From assembly GCA_003247835.1 (NCBI GenBank), contig QJYB01000106.1, positions 1-35,693 on the forward strand: 35,693 nucleotides of DNA. The letters are read 5' to 3'. The position numbers and the translations under genes are program-made. This document shows, piece after piece, positions 6,613-15,385 of this stretch (positions are counted from its first letter, which is position 1; every line of letters begins with the position of its first letter). The notes under the pieces were generated by a model. It ran no database searches. It saw only the letters and a list, made by a program, of their open reading frames with translations, and had not been told where the DNA came from. The stretch comes from Gammaproteobacteria bacterium. GTDB lineage: Bacteria; Pseudomonadota; Gammaproteobacteria; Pseudomonadales; Azotimanducaceae.

Positions 6613-8307
6613 TCAGATCGCCTCCTCCGCCGCATCGGCGTAGACCTGTCTGCCGCCCAGCCAGGTCTGCAGCACCTTCAGAGTGAGTATGTCCTCGTCG
6701 GCGACCGTGAGCGCATCTGCCGACAGTACCACGAAGTCGGCGAGCTTCCCGGGCTCCAGGGTGCCCTTGTCGTTCTCCTCCCAGGTCAGCCAGGCGCCCT
6801 GTACCGTGTAACCTTTCAGGGCCTCCAGGCGGGTCAGCTTTTCCCCGGGGCCGAACACCCTGCCACTCATGCCCCGACGTGTCGTGGCCGCATAGAGTCC
6901 CACCGTCGGACCGATGGGCAGGATGTCGCTGGATATGGCCAGGTGTATGCCGAAGTCCATCGGCGTCCGCAGCGGGTTGTTGGTCTCCAGACGCTCACCG
7001 TCCAGGTTGGCCACATACCGGCCTTCGAGTGTGTAGGTGAAGTTCGGCTGCTGGGTGATAGCGATACCGTACTCCGCCATGGCCCGCATGGTGTCGTCAT
7101 CCGGCATGATCGTGAAGTGATTCAGATAGTGGCGGTGGTCGGGTCTGGGAGCGGCTTTCAGGGTCGCGACAAGCTCCCGAACGGCGATCTGAATGGCAGC
7201 ATCGCCGATGGCGTGAATACCCAGCTGCCAGCCATCGCCGTGCGCCTGGCGGATCAGTGCGGCGAGATCGGACTCACTCATGTTGAGCTTGCCCCGGTAC
7301 TCGTCCTCGCCCTTGTAGGGTTTGGTGGTATAGGCCGCCGGCCCCGTGAAACCGCCGTCGACGAAGATCTTGATGGCTCCGACCCGGAGGTGCTCATCGC
7401 CGTCACCGGTTCTGCGGCCGAACGCCGCCATGGCATCGTGTCCTTCGTAGGTGAGCTGCACGGCCGCTCTGGGCAGCCGGCCCCGTGCCTCCGCGTAGAC
7501 CGCCTCCCACTCCGGGTAGTTGTCGATGGTGTCCTGGGCCTGAATGATGGAGGTGATGCCCTTGGCGAAAAGGGCCTCGAGCCGGGCCTCGAGATCGGGC
7601 CGCAGTTCTGCACGCGGTGTGGGTGGTACCAGATTGCCGACGATTTCCTGACGTTCCCGGATGATGCCGGAAAGCTCGCCCTGATCGTCCCGTTCGATGA
7701 TGCCACCGTCAGGATCTGGCGTGGTGGCGTCGATGCCGGCCAGATCCAGCGCCACGCTCGAGACCACGGCACTGTGGCCGCCGGCCCGTGTCAGTATGAC
7801 CGGGTGGCCCGGCGCGGCAGCATCCAGATCCTGTCTCGTGGGTTTCCTGCCTTCGGCGAGCTCGTCCTCGGACCAGCCGTACCCGGTGATCCAGTTGCCC
7901 GGACCGACGGCAGCGGCCTTGTCACTGACGAGCTGCATGATCTCCTCGATGGAACCGGTGCCGCCGAGCTCGATGAAGTGTGCGGGTCGTGCTTCGATGT
8001 GGATGTGACTGTCGATGAAGCCCGGCATCACCGTTCTCCCGCGCAGATCCACAGTCGTGTCTGCGTCATATCCGTCCGCAATGGAGGCGTCACCCACGGC
8101 CACGATCCGATCGCCATCCACGACCAGGGTATCGACGACACGATCGCCGTCGTCGAGAGTCAGGATGTGGCCGTTGGTGACAATTAGGTCAACGGCGCCT
8201 GCGCCCGCAGCAGGGTCACCGGCAGGCAACCCGCCCTGCGGCTCGTTGCAGGCGGCAAGCAGCACCGAGGCCGCGCAGAACGTCAGGCAGTTCAGGGATT
8301 TCTTCAC
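6613..8307 (-). CDS. Lipoprotein amidohydrolase, YtcJ-like (amidohydrolase family 3)
   Basis: A protein of 564 residues from GTG 8307, preferred over TTG 8313 because GAAGG stands eight bases upstream. The N-terminus is a lipoprotein signal (CAASVLLAAC) with lipidated Cys20. The mature part is a full-length metal-dependent hydrolase of the YtcJ/NfdA type: an N-terminal beta part with TVMPGFIDSHIHIEARPAHF (metal-binding HxH), GYGWSEDEL, then HAIGDAAIQIAV and a C-terminal part closing the fold with GTLEPGKLADFVVL. Relatives hydrolyse N-substituted formamides and similar amides, but the substrate here is unknown. It lies two bases after the dioxygenase stop and one base before the methyltransferase. 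Confidence 0.9.
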   Translation of the reverse strand: MKKSLNCLTFCAASVLLAACNEPQGGLPAGDPAAGAGAVDLIVTNGHILTLDDGDRVVDTLVVDGDRIVAVGDASIADGYDADTTVDLRGRTVMPGFIDSHIHIEARPAHFIELGGTGSIEEIMQLVSDKAAAVGPGNWITGYGWSEDELAEGRKPTRQDLDAAAPGHPVILTRAGGHSAVVSSVALDLAGIDATTPDPDGGIIERDDQGELSGIIRERQEIVGNLVPPTPRAELRPDLEARLEALFAKGITSIIQAQDTIDNYPEWEAVYAEARGRLPRAAVQLTYEGHDAMAAFGRRTGDGDEHLRVGAIKIFVDGGFTGPAAYTTKPYKGEDEYRGKLNMSESDLAALIRQAHGDGWQLGIHAIGDAAIQIAVRELVATLKAAPRPDHRHYLNHFTIMPDDDTMRAMAEYGIAITQQPNFTYTLEGRYVANLDGERLETNNPLRTPMDFGIHLAISSDILPIGPTVGLYAATTRRGMSGRVFGPGEKLTRLEALKGYTVQGAWLTWEENDKGTLEPGKLADFVVLSADALTVADEDILTLKVLQTWLGGRQVYADAAEEAI

Positions 8308-8309
8308 GT

Positions 8310-9191
8310 TCAAAGCCTTCGTGCCAGTTTGGTGATGGGGTGCGCGGCATGGCGTGGAACGCTGTCCGGGTCGTGGTAGGGCCGTTCACCCTGGATGGTG
8401 ACCCGATGTCCCTTGCGTTCCTCGGGCCAGTAGTCCCAGAGCGCGAAGTGCTGTGTGCAGCGGTTGTCCCAGAAGGCGACCGCATTGGGCGTCCACCGGA
8501 AACGCACCTGAAACTCCGGCCGCTGCTGGTGCCGGTACAGGTAGTCGAGCAGCGCCTGACTCTCATCCGTAGTGAGCTCGTTGATCCTCGTGGTGAAGCT
8601 CGGATTCACATAGAGCGCCTGCCGGCCGGACCAGGGGTGGGTACGCACCACCGGGTGCACGGCGCTGGGATACGTGCGGTTCGAGTCGTCCACGCCTCTG
8701 TCGGCGTAGCGCCCCCGGTAGACGTGCTCGGAGGCGTGAGTCGCCGTCAGGGAGGCCAGAAACGCCTGCATTACGGGTGACAGACTCTCGAACGCGGCGA
8801 ACATGCTGGAGAACAGCGTGTCACCACCCGTAGGTGGAAGGACGTGCAGCTGCAGCAGGGTGGCCATGGGCGGTTCCACGTCGCAGGAGACGTCCGTATG
8901 CCAGCCGTTGCCGTTGGCGACACGGGACTCGCGGTGTGCGTGAATCACGAAGATTTCCGGATGACCCGCCATCTGCGGCGCTGCCGGATGGGTGTGCAGG
9001 GGACCGAAGGCCGCGGCGAATGCCACCTGCGCTTCGGGCGCCAGCACGTCCTGGTCGCGGAAGAACAGCACCTGGCGATCGGTAAGCGCCTTCCTTACCG
9101 CTTCAACGTCGCCGGGCTTCGGGTCTGACAGGTCCACGCCGGTGACCTCAGCGCCGATGACGGGCGTGAGCGGCATTATCTTGATGGCCAT
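8310..9191 (-). CDS. TauD/TfdA-family Fe(II)/2-oxoglutarate dioxygenase
   Basis: A 293-residue protein from ATG 9191 (AGAGG upstream); the long N-terminal extension of the frame to 9332 is not supported. The iron triad is visible as His98-x-Asp100 (WHTDVSCD) and distal His248 (CTQHFALWDY). Arg259 or Arg263 (HRVTIQG) would hold the 2-oxoglutarate carboxylate. The N-terminal GAEVTGVDLSD and RQVLFFRDQ are typical. Relatives hydroxylate taurine, phenoxyacetates, alkylsulfates or similar compounds to trigger their breakdown. The primary substrate is unknown. As first gene of a run with the lipoprotein amidohydrolase and methyltransferase, it suggests uptake-side processing of an organic substrate, which is inference. 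Confidence 0.93.
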   Translation of the reverse strand: MAIKIMPLTPVIGAEVTGVDLSDPKPGDVEAVRKALTDRQVLFFRDQDVLAPEAQVAFAAAFGPLHTHPAAPQMAGHPEIFVIHAHRESRVANGNGWHTDVSCDVEPPMATLLQLHVLPPTGGDTLFSSMFAAFESLSPVMQAFLASLTATHASEHVYRGRYADRGVDDSNRTYPSAVHPVVRTHPWSGRQALYVNPSFTTRINELTTDESQALLDYLYRHQQRPEFQVRFRWTPNAVAFWDNRCTQHFALWDYWPEERKGHRVTIQGERPYHDPDSVPRHAAHPITKLARRL

Positions 9192-9307
9192 GAGGTACCT
9201 CTGCTCGGGCCGCTGATCAAACGCTGATCTTAGCCAATCGCCGGGCCGCCCGCCCGGGGCATTGCCGCCGCGATGCGGGTCAGGCAGCCTGTCGGAGTAC
9301 TGCCACG
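9192..9307. promoter_or_regulatory. Divergent spacer with tandem CGCTGATC repeats
   Basis: CGCTGATC occurs at 9211-9218 and again at 9222-9229, with an 11 bp period that places both copies on the same DNA face. The second copy overlaps a minus-strand TAAGAT (9232-9227), a fair -10 element for the dioxygenase operon. A GC-rich hairpin at 9241-9257 (CCGGGC, loop of five, GCCCGG) lies toward the Rieske gene. Confidence 0.35.
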
Positions 9308-9631
9308 ATGGAGACCGCCCGCGTGATACCACTGCTGCCCGTGACTGCGCTGGCTCACGGAGAGATGACGGCCTGCCGCGTCGACGGCGAAGAGGTACTC
9401 GTTGCCAACGTCGACGGTCAGTACTTCGCGCTGCCGAACTTCTGCAGCCATGCAGGAGCGCGACTGTCGACAGGTCGTCTGAAGGGATACGAGCTCAGTT
9501 GCCCGCTGCACCGTGCCAAGTTCGACATCCGCTCCGGTGCAGTGATCGGCGGTCCGGCAGTCGAGCCGCTGCGGCGCTACCCGGTCGTCACCGAAGGGGG
9601 CAAGCTGTACCTGCTCGGCGGGCTGCGGTAA
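9308..9631 (+). CDS. Rieske [2Fe-2S] domain protein
   Basis: A 107-residue stand-alone Rieske protein. The two cluster motifs are complete: C-x-H in FCSHAGARL (about residues 46-50) and C-x2-H in SCPLHRAKFD about 18 residues later, followed by the typical SGAVIGGPAVEPLRRYPV. It resembles ferredoxin subunits of ring-hydroxylating dioxygenases and small NirD-like proteins. There is no adjacent oxygenase or reductase, so its partner is unknown; the divergent TauD-type enzyme uses 2-oxoglutarate and would not need it. It is transcribed away from the dioxygenase operon and ends just before the terminator of the DUF4397 gene on the opposite strand. Confidence 0.92.
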   Translation: METARVIPLLPVTALAHGEMTACRVDGEEVLVANVDGQYFALPNFCSHAGARLSTGRLKGYELSCPLHRAKFDIRSGAVIGGPAVEPLRRYPVVTEGGKLYLLGGLR

Positions 9632-9649
9632 CCAGGGCGGGAAGTCGCG

Positions 9650-9685
9650 AAAAAAGGTGGAGGGCCGCATTGCTGCTGGCCCTCC
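9650..9685 (-). terminator. Rho-independent terminator of the DUF4397 lipoprotein gene
   Basis: On the minus strand, GGAGGGCC (9685-9678) pairs perfectly with GGCCCTCC (9666-9659) around an 11-base loop. Three bases later comes a run of six T (9655-9650). It lies 50 bp past the lipoprotein stop codon and just past the end of the convergent Rieske gene. Confidence 0.85.
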
Positions 9686-9735
9686 GGAACGGACCTCGCG
9701 CCGGGGGAGACAACGGGAGGTCCGGGAGAGAAGGA

Positions 9736-11205
9736 TCAGGGTATGTCGTTCAGCACCAGCACCGTCGGGTTGGGCCCGAGGTTGACCTCGTCGATGGCAA
9801 CGATCGTGGTGAGCGTTGCGGCGGCGAAGGGTACGGAGAGCAGCGGACCGATGGCGGCGTCCTTCGAGCCCGCCGGTGTGACGGCGATGTCATAGCGCCC
9901 GTCTGCCAGGGGGACGTAGCCGGTGTCGGCCTGGAAAGGTACCGCGGTGAATGCCGGATCCACATCCGCAGGCACCGGATCGACTGCGGTCAGGGTGCCC
10001 TCGGGGAGCACGTAGATGTCCACGTCCTGGGCCACCACTGACGCGTGCACGATGCGCACACGGGCTTCCGTTGCTACGGGCCGCGTCTGATCGTCCAGCA
10101 CCAGAGGCGCGATGGGGTTGGCCGGATCGGCCGCCACCGTGCCGACCGCCAGCACGGTCTTGGCACCGCCCTGGATCAGGTCGACGTCGGCGGCGAAAAC
10201 CGGTGTGTCACCGGCCATGAAGGGGCTGACACCGATGCCCAGGTTGGTCGTTCCCGCATCGAGTGCCACCGGCCCCACCGCATTGCCGAACGCGACGGTG
10301 ACGCCGCTGTCGGCACCGCCCACCAGGATGTCGACGGGCGGCGCATCGGAAGCGGCATGCACCACGCGCACGCTGGACTGGGTGGACTGGTCCTGAACCT
10401 CCAGCGTGCTGGCGCCGGTCGCAGCGAGCAGCGAAATCGGGGAAGCGGAGGTGGCGTTGGTGTTCGGCACCGCCAGCACCACCAGGTTGGAGCCGCCGGC
10501 CAGGGACACGGTGCCGGAATCGAAGGCGACCGCGTTCGGCTGACCTGGCAGGGTCGCGCGGATACGATAGTCTCCCTCCGGAACCTCGATTGCGCCGCCA
10601 GCAAGCACCTCGCCGAAGGAAAAAACCGCGTTCACGGTGCCGGCGGGTGGGGTGTTGAGATCCGCGCCCGGCGTCGTGAGCCAGATCTCCACTGCGGTGT
10701 TACCTGGGGCAGGGACCTCCGGCGCCGCATGCACCACGCGCAGGCGGACCGTGTCTGAAGCGACTTCCGGAGCGTCGTCGGTGAGGACAAGCGGGGCGAT
10801 GTCTGCCAGGTCACCGAGGGCGATGATGGAAACTCTGGCGTCTTCCGCCAGCGGGATTACCGGGTCGGCGCCCGCATCCGGAATTACGGTGACCTCGGTG
10901 CCGTCTGGCAGCACGCCATTGACCCGGACCGCGATATCACCAGCCACCAGCGACAGCGTTTCGACCGCTTTGTAGTCCAGATCGCTGATCCGCTCCACGC
11001 CGTCGAACAGCACGTTGACGGGAGGCGCGTCGGAAGAGGCGTGAAGGACTTCCACGGTGCCACGCGGCGGCGGCGGCACCGTTGTGAAAGCGTCGTTGTC
11101 GTTGTCATTGTCGGAATCGCAGCCGGCGAGCAGAGCCGTCAGCGTCAGCATGGCGACGGTCTGCACGACACGTGGAGCACGGACTCGAGGAGGGGCGGTG
11201 AGCAT
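9736..11205 (-). CDS. DUF4397 multi-repeat lipoprotein
   Basis: A 489-residue secreted lipoprotein. ATG 11205 has GGAG seven bases upstream. The signal ends in the lipobox LLAGC with Cys29, followed by an acidic Asp/Asn linker (DSDNDNDND). Asp at position +2 is the inner-membrane retention signal in the E. coli Lol system, though this rule varies. The mature part has four related units opening with VEVLHASSDAPPVNVL, VRLRVVHAAPEVP, VRVVHAASDAPPVDIL and VRIVHASVVAQDVDIY. Each continues with a beta-rich stretch ending near APLVL or VLVL, the DUF4397 pattern. The function of the family is unknown. It has its own terminator and no cotranscribed neighbour. Confidence 0.88.
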   Translation of the reverse strand: MLTAPPRVRAPRVVQTVAMLTLTALLAGCDSDNDNDNDAFTTVPPPPRGTVEVLHASSDAPPVNVLFDGVERISDLDYKAVETLSLVAGDIAVRVNGVLPDGTEVTVIPDAGADPVIPLAEDARVSIIALGDLADIAPLVLTDDAPEVASDTVRLRVVHAAPEVPAPGNTAVEIWLTTPGADLNTPPAGTVNAVFSFGEVLAGGAIEVPEGDYRIRATLPGQPNAVAFDSGTVSLAGGSNLVVLAVPNTNATSASPISLLAATGASTLEVQDQSTQSSVRVVHAASDAPPVDILVGGADSGVTVAFGNAVGPVALDAGTTNLGIGVSPFMAGDTPVFAADVDLIQGGAKTVLAVGTVAADPANPIAPLVLDDQTRPVATEARVRIVHASVVAQDVDIYVLPEGTLTAVDPVPADVDPAFTAVPFQADTGYVPLADGRYDIAVTPAGSKDAAIGPLLSVPFAAATLTTIVAIDEVNLGPNPTVLVLNDIP

Positions 11206-11419
11206 CGGGGGTCTCCTTTTTCGCGAGGGGGTTGCAATCGAGGAGGCGGAGGTTAGGAGGGAAAACGTCAAGCCCACGTGAGCCGCAGCGGAACCGACGT
11301 TGACACGAGTTTCACGATTCGCCTCGCTGTTGGAGGTCGCGCTGTAGTTGGCCGGGTTCGAAAGCTATACTGCGCGCTTTTTCCGCACTGACAGAACGCT
11401 GACACTTCGGGGGACGTCC
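11206..11419. promoter_or_regulatory. Divergent spacer between lipoprotein and glcB
   Basis: A 214 bp region holding the leaders of two divergent genes. A good plus-strand -10 element TATACT stands at 11366-11371, about 49 bp before glcB, but the -35 element is weak (TGTAGT at 11343-11348). No convincing ORF, RNA gene or repeat was seen. Confidence 0.35.
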
Positions 11420-13612
11420 ATGGGAGACGCAGACCGCATCCGCCGCGGCAGCCTGCAGGTTGCTGCAGAGCTCGACAAACTGATCGCCGAGAAAATTCTG
11501 CCCGGTACCGGAGTGGACCTGGCGGATTTCTGGGCCGGCTTCGAGTCGCTCGTCGCTGAGCTGGCACCGAGGAACCGCGCTCTGCTCGCCCGTCGTGAGG
11601 AACTGCAGAAGCAGATCGACGACTGGCATCTGGCCCGCAGGGCTCAGCCCATCGATCACGCGGCCTACCGGGCGTTCCTCGAGCAGATCGGTTACCTGCT
11701 CCCTGAACCGGGTCCGTTCAGCATCCGCACCAGGAACGTGGACGAGGAAATTGCGGCCATAGCGGGCCCGCAGCTGGTCGTACCCGTGATGAACGCCCGC
11801 TTCTCGCTCAACGCGGCCAATGCCCGCTGGGGCTCGCTGTACGATGCGTTCTATGGCACGGACGTCATCGCCGAGTCACCCGGCCGGGAAAAAGGTACGA
11901 GCTACAACCCCGCACGGGGTGAACTCGTGGTAGCCCTGGCCGGTGAGTTCCTGGATGCCACCGTGCCGCTGGAAGGCGCCAGCCACGGCAGGGTGGTTGC
12001 CTATGGCATCGGCGCGGACGCGTCCGGCAGGCGCTACCTGCGTGCCGTGCTGGAAGACGGCGGCAACACGGGTCTCCTGGATCCAGGTCAGTTCGTCGGT
12101 TTCGTCGATGAAGCGGATCCGAGTGCCGTACTGCTCAGGCACAACGGTCTGCACATCGACATCCAGATCGATCGTGCGCACCCCGTCGGCAGTGCTCATC
12201 CGGCAGGCGTGAAGGACGTGATTCTCGAGAGCGCCATCACCACGATTCAGGATTGCGAGGACTCCGTTGCCGCGGTGGATGCGGAAGACAAGTGTGTCGT
12301 CTACGGCAACTGGCTCGGGCTCATGAAGGGCGATCTGGAGGAGACGCTGGAAAAGGATGGTCGAACCATCGTCCGCCGGTTGAATCCCGATCGTGAATAC
12401 ACCGGCTCAGACGGGCAGCCGCTGGTGCTGCACGGACGGAGCCTGCTGCTGGTGCGCAATGTCGGCCATCTGATGACCACGGATGCGGTGCTGGACGGAA
12501 ACGGCAACGAGGTACCCGAAGGTTTTCTGGACGCCATGGTCACCTCGCTCGCGGCCATGCACGATCTGCAGCGCAATGGCCTGCTGTCGAACTCACGCAC
12601 CGGCAGCATCTACATCGTCAAGCCGAAGATGCACGGACCGGAAGAGGTGCAGCTGACCTGTGACCTGTTCGCCCGTGTGGAGGCGGCGCTCGGGCTTCCC
12701 GAGAACACGCTCAAAGTCGGCATCATGGACGAGGAACGCCGGACGACGGTCAATCTCCGGGCCTGCATCGAGGTGGCGAAAGACCGTGTGGTGTTCATCA
12801 ACACCGGCTTTCTCGATCGCACCGGCGATGAGATTCACACCAGCATGCAGGCGGGTCCGTTCATGCGTAAGGACGCTATAAAGGCTCAACCCTGGATCAG
12901 GGCCTACGAGGATGCCAACGTGGATGCGGGGCTCGCGGCCGGATTCCGCGGGGTTGCGCAGATCGGTAAGGGCATGTGGCCGAAACCGGACGAGATGAAG
13001 GAGATGCTCGAGACCAAGGTGAGCCATCCGCTCGCCGGCGCCAACACGGCCTGGGTGCCGTCACCGACAGCCGCCACCCTGCACGCGATCCACTATCACC
13101 AGGTGAGCGTCGCGGATCGCCAGGCGGCACTGGCCGAACGCGAGCCGGCGAGCCTGGACGACATCCTCACCGTGCCTCTGCTCGGTGGCGAGAACCTGTC
13201 CGCGGCGGAAGTGCAGAGTGAACTCGACAACAATGCCCAGGGCATTCTCGGCTATGTGGTGCGGTGGATCGATCAGGGCGTGGGCTGCTCCAAGGTACCG
13301 GACATCAACAACGTGGGCCTCATGGAAGACCGTGCAACGTGTCGTATCTCCAGCCAGCACATCGCCAACTGGCTGCACCACGGCATCGTCAGCCGGGCCC
13401 AGGTTCTCGAGACCATGCAGCGCATGGCGGCGGTGGTGGACGGTCAGAATGCCGGCGATCCGAACTACCTGCCCATGGCGCCCGATTACGATTCGAGCAT
13501 CGCTTTTCAGGCGGCGTGCGATCTCGTCTTCGAGGGCGTCTCGCAACCGAGTGGCTACACGGAGCCAATTCTTCACGCCCGACGCCGCGAGGCCAAGGCC
13601 CGGCTGCGCTGA
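11420..13612 (+). CDS. glcB: Malate synthase G
   Basis: At 730 residues it matches the roughly 720-residue malate synthase G rather than the shorter isoform A. It condenses glyoxylate with acetyl-CoA to malate in the glyoxylate or glycolate pathway, in the cytoplasm. Clear family blocks are [20 protein letters not shown], the [10 protein letters not shown] block, the acidic site [16 protein letters not shown], and the C-terminal [20 protein letters not shown], whose Asp in MEDRAT corresponds to the catalytic base. ATG 11420 is chosen because the family motif GSLQVAAEL follows and the upstream extension is not conserved. No isocitrate lyase or glycolate oxidase is nearby. An exported-protein gene starts two bases after its stop. 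Confidence 0.97.
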   Translation: MGDADRIRRGSLQVAAELDKLIAEKILPGTGVDLADFWAGFESLVAELAPRNRALLARREELQKQIDDWHLARRAQPIDHAAYRAFLEQIGYLLPEPGPFSIRTRNVDEEIAAIAGPQLVVPVMNARFSLNAANARWGSLYDAFYGTDVIAESPGREKGTSYNPARGELVVALAGEFLDATVPLEGASHGRVVAYGIGADASGRRYLRAVLEDGGNTGLLDPGQFVGFVDEADPSAVLLRHNGLHIDIQIDRAHPVGSAHPAGVKDVILESAITTIQDCEDSVAAVDAEDKCVVYGNWLGLMKGDLEETLEKDGRTIVRRLNPDREYTGSDGQPLVLHGRSLLLVRNVGHLMTTDAVLDGNGNEVPEGFLDAMVTSLAAMHDLQRNGLLSNSRTGSIYIVKPKMHGPEEVQLTCDLFARVEAALGLPENTLKVGIMDEERRTTVNLRACIEVAKDRVVFINTGFLDRTGDEIHTSMQAGPFMRKDAIKAQPWIRAYEDANVDAGLAAGFRGVAQIGKGMWPKPDEMKEMLETKVSHPLAGANTAWVPSPTAATLHAIHYHQVSVADRQAALAEREPASLDDILTVPLLGGENLSAAEVQSELDNNAQGILGYVVRWIDQGVGCSKVPDINNVGLMEDRATCRISSQHIANWLHHGIVSRAQVLETMQRMAAVVDGQNAGDPNYLPMAPDYDSSIAFQAACDLVFEGVSQPSGYTEPILHARRREAKARLR

Positions 13613-13614
13613 CC

Positions 13615-14436
13615 GTGCGGTCGCTGCTGTTGCTCGCCCTGATGCTCGCAGGCGCGGACGTGGCAGCGCGCGTCGATCTGGAGCCGTACCTGGGACTGTA
13701 CCTCGGCAGCTTCGAGTCCGCGTTGACGCCGGATCCCGATGACGATCTGAACTACAACCCGTGCAATCCCGAAACCCGGGACTGCTCGGTGCATCAGGAC
13801 CCGCTGATCGACATTCTGCTCGCGCTGTCCCTGGATCCCAGGGGCACCCTGGTCGCCACCTTCTACCGCTCGGAGACCCAGGTGCGCTCCGGCCGGCCAC
13901 TGGATCTGCTCGGCAGGGGCTGCGGTACCACCGTCGGCGGGCTCCAGAAGCTCACCGGGGTGGACAAGGAAGCGGGGGTGCGCTGGACGGCCCGGTTCGA
14001 CCTCGACGTTGAGAGTCGCGCCTGTCTCGGCAGGCTGCGGCCCACGTCGGATCACTTCCTGCTCGTACGCGGGCTGGATCCGGGAGAGTACGGCGAGTCG
14101 CAGGTGGAGGTCGCTATCGACAAGGCGGTGTCGAGCCAGAACTATCTCTATGTCAAAGAGGACGGGGTGAAGCGGCGCGTCCGCCTCGATCTGGACAACA
14201 CCCAGGGAACAGGTCGGCGGGCCAGCTACCGGGTCTGCATCGAGGACGATCTGGGCGAGTTCAGCCGCTGCGTGGTGACCGACAAGCAGCTCAAACAGAT
14301 CGGATTGCCGCTGCCCGTACCGGGTGGTGCCGCGGTGAACTACACCTGGTGGTACGACCTCTTCCCGAATCTCAAGCGGACGCGCGATCTGTACGAGCTG
14401 ACCCAGTACACCGCGCGCTTCAGCCGGATCCGCTGA
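13615..14436 (+). CDS. Exported protein of unknown function
   Basis: GTG 13615, two bases after the glcB stop, opens a 273-residue protein with a short signal peptide (MRSLLLLALMLAGADVAARV); the frame extends back to 13264 only as a shadow of glcB. The mature part includes YNPCNPETRDCSVHQD, where two Cys may form a disulfide, and later Cys residues in RGCGTTVGG, SRACLGRL, YRVCIEDD and SRCVVTD. The Cys pattern fits an oxidised periplasmic or extracellular fold. I do not recognise a family. The GTG start next to glcB suggests cotranscription, but there is no evident functional link. Confidence 0.75.
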   Translation: MRSLLLLALMLAGADVAARVDLEPYLGLYLGSFESALTPDPDDDLNYNPCNPETRDCSVHQDPLIDILLALSLDPRGTLVATFYRSETQVRSGRPLDLLGRGCGTTVGGLQKLTGVDKEAGVRWTARFDLDVESRACLGRLRPTSDHFLLVRGLDPGEYGESQVEVAIDKAVSSQNYLYVKEDGVKRRVRLDLDNTQGTGRRASYRVCIEDDLGEFSRCVVTDKQLKQIGLPLPVPGGAAVNYTWWYDLFPNLKRTRDLYELTQYTARFSRIR

Positions 14437-14485
14437 GACAACACCAACGCCGCCCGGACCAAGACCGGTGCCGCGGTAAGATCCG

Positions 14486-15385
14486 ATGATGACCGACCAA
14501 GCGGATTCCGATCACTGGCGACCCATCCGACGGGGAGTGAACCGCCGCGCACTCATGGAGGCGAGTCTCGTGCTCACTGCCGTGGACGTGGACCATGTGT
14601 TAGTCCAGGAGGAGGACGACTGGTGTCTGAAGGTGCCCGATTCACTGGCACCACAAGCCATTGCCCACCTGGAGAATTACACGCTGGAAAACCAGCCGCT
14701 GCCGGCGCCGCGTGCGCCCGAGCAGATCGACAGCGGGCTGGTCGGGGTGCTCGGCTTTCTGCTGGTGATCTGGTCCGTACCCTTTTTCCAGAATCTGGGA
14801 CTGTTCCACTGGGACTGGCTGGCGGCCGGGCGGGTGGAGGCCGATGCGGTGAAGGACGGTGCGTGGTGGCGGACGATCACGGCCCTGACCCTGCATGCGG
14901 ATCTGGGGCACATCCTCGGCAACTCCGCATTCGGCGCGCTTTTCGGTCTCTTTGCCGGACGGTTCATGGGCTCGGGGCTCGCCTGGTTGCTGATCCTGAT
15001 CGCGGGTGCACTCGGCAACACGGTCGCCGCCTGGATGCGGCCCGACGACTTCCGGGCCATTGGTGCTAGCACCGCCACTTTCGCCGCACTGGCGATGTCC
15101 AGCGCCTTCGTGTGGCGGAAGGGGTATTTCAGTGGTCGCGGCTGGAAGCGGGCATTCGCGCCGATCTTCGCTGCTGTGGCCCTGCTCTCGTTCACCGGCG
15201 CAGGCGGGGAGGACACTGACGTGCTCGCCCACGTGACCGGATTCAGCGTCGGGCTGGGGTTGGGCATCTGGGCCGGCGACTGGCCCATCCGTCGCCTGGG
15301 CAGCAGCGGCCAGCAGCTCTGTGGCGCCGCGGCCCTCGGTCTGGTCGTGCTGGCATGGGCTGTGGCGGGAACGGGTCAGGGCTGA
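14486..15385 (+). CDS. Rhomboid-family intramembrane serine protease
   Basis: A 299-residue protein with a cytoplasmic N-terminal region of about 80 residues and then at least six membrane segments. Rhomboid hallmarks are present: His142 and Asn146 in HADLGHILGNSAFG, the nucleophile Ser195 in IGASTATFAAL, and general-base His249 in VLAHVTGFSVGLGLG. The usual GxSG motif reads GAST, so the Gly after Ser is replaced. Rhomboids cut membrane proteins within or near their transmembrane segment. The substrate is unknown. ATG 14486 and 14489 are both possible. The gene end overlaps the convergent amidase gene by 10 bp. Confidence 0.9.
   Translation: MMTDQADSDHWRPIRRGVNRRALMEASLVLTAVDVDHVLVQEEDDWCLKVPDSLAPQAIAHLENYTLENQPLPAPRAPEQIDSGLVGVLGFLLVIWSVPFFQNLGLFHWDWLAAGRVEADAVKDGAWWRTITALTLHADLGHILGNSAFGALFGLFAGRFMGSGLAWLLILIAGALGNTVAAWMRPDDFRAIGASTATFAALAMSSAFVWRKGYFSGRGWKRAFAPIFAAVALLSFTGAGGEDTDVLAHVTGFSVGLGLGIWAGDWPIRRLGSSGQQLCGAAALGLVVLAWAVAGTGQG

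Noticed and set aside
6610-8187. Long plus-strand open frame of 525 codons
   Set aside because: It lies fully antisense to the amidohydrolase gene, whose domains and lipoprotein signal are clear. The translation shows no family motif; long antisense frames are expected at this GC content.
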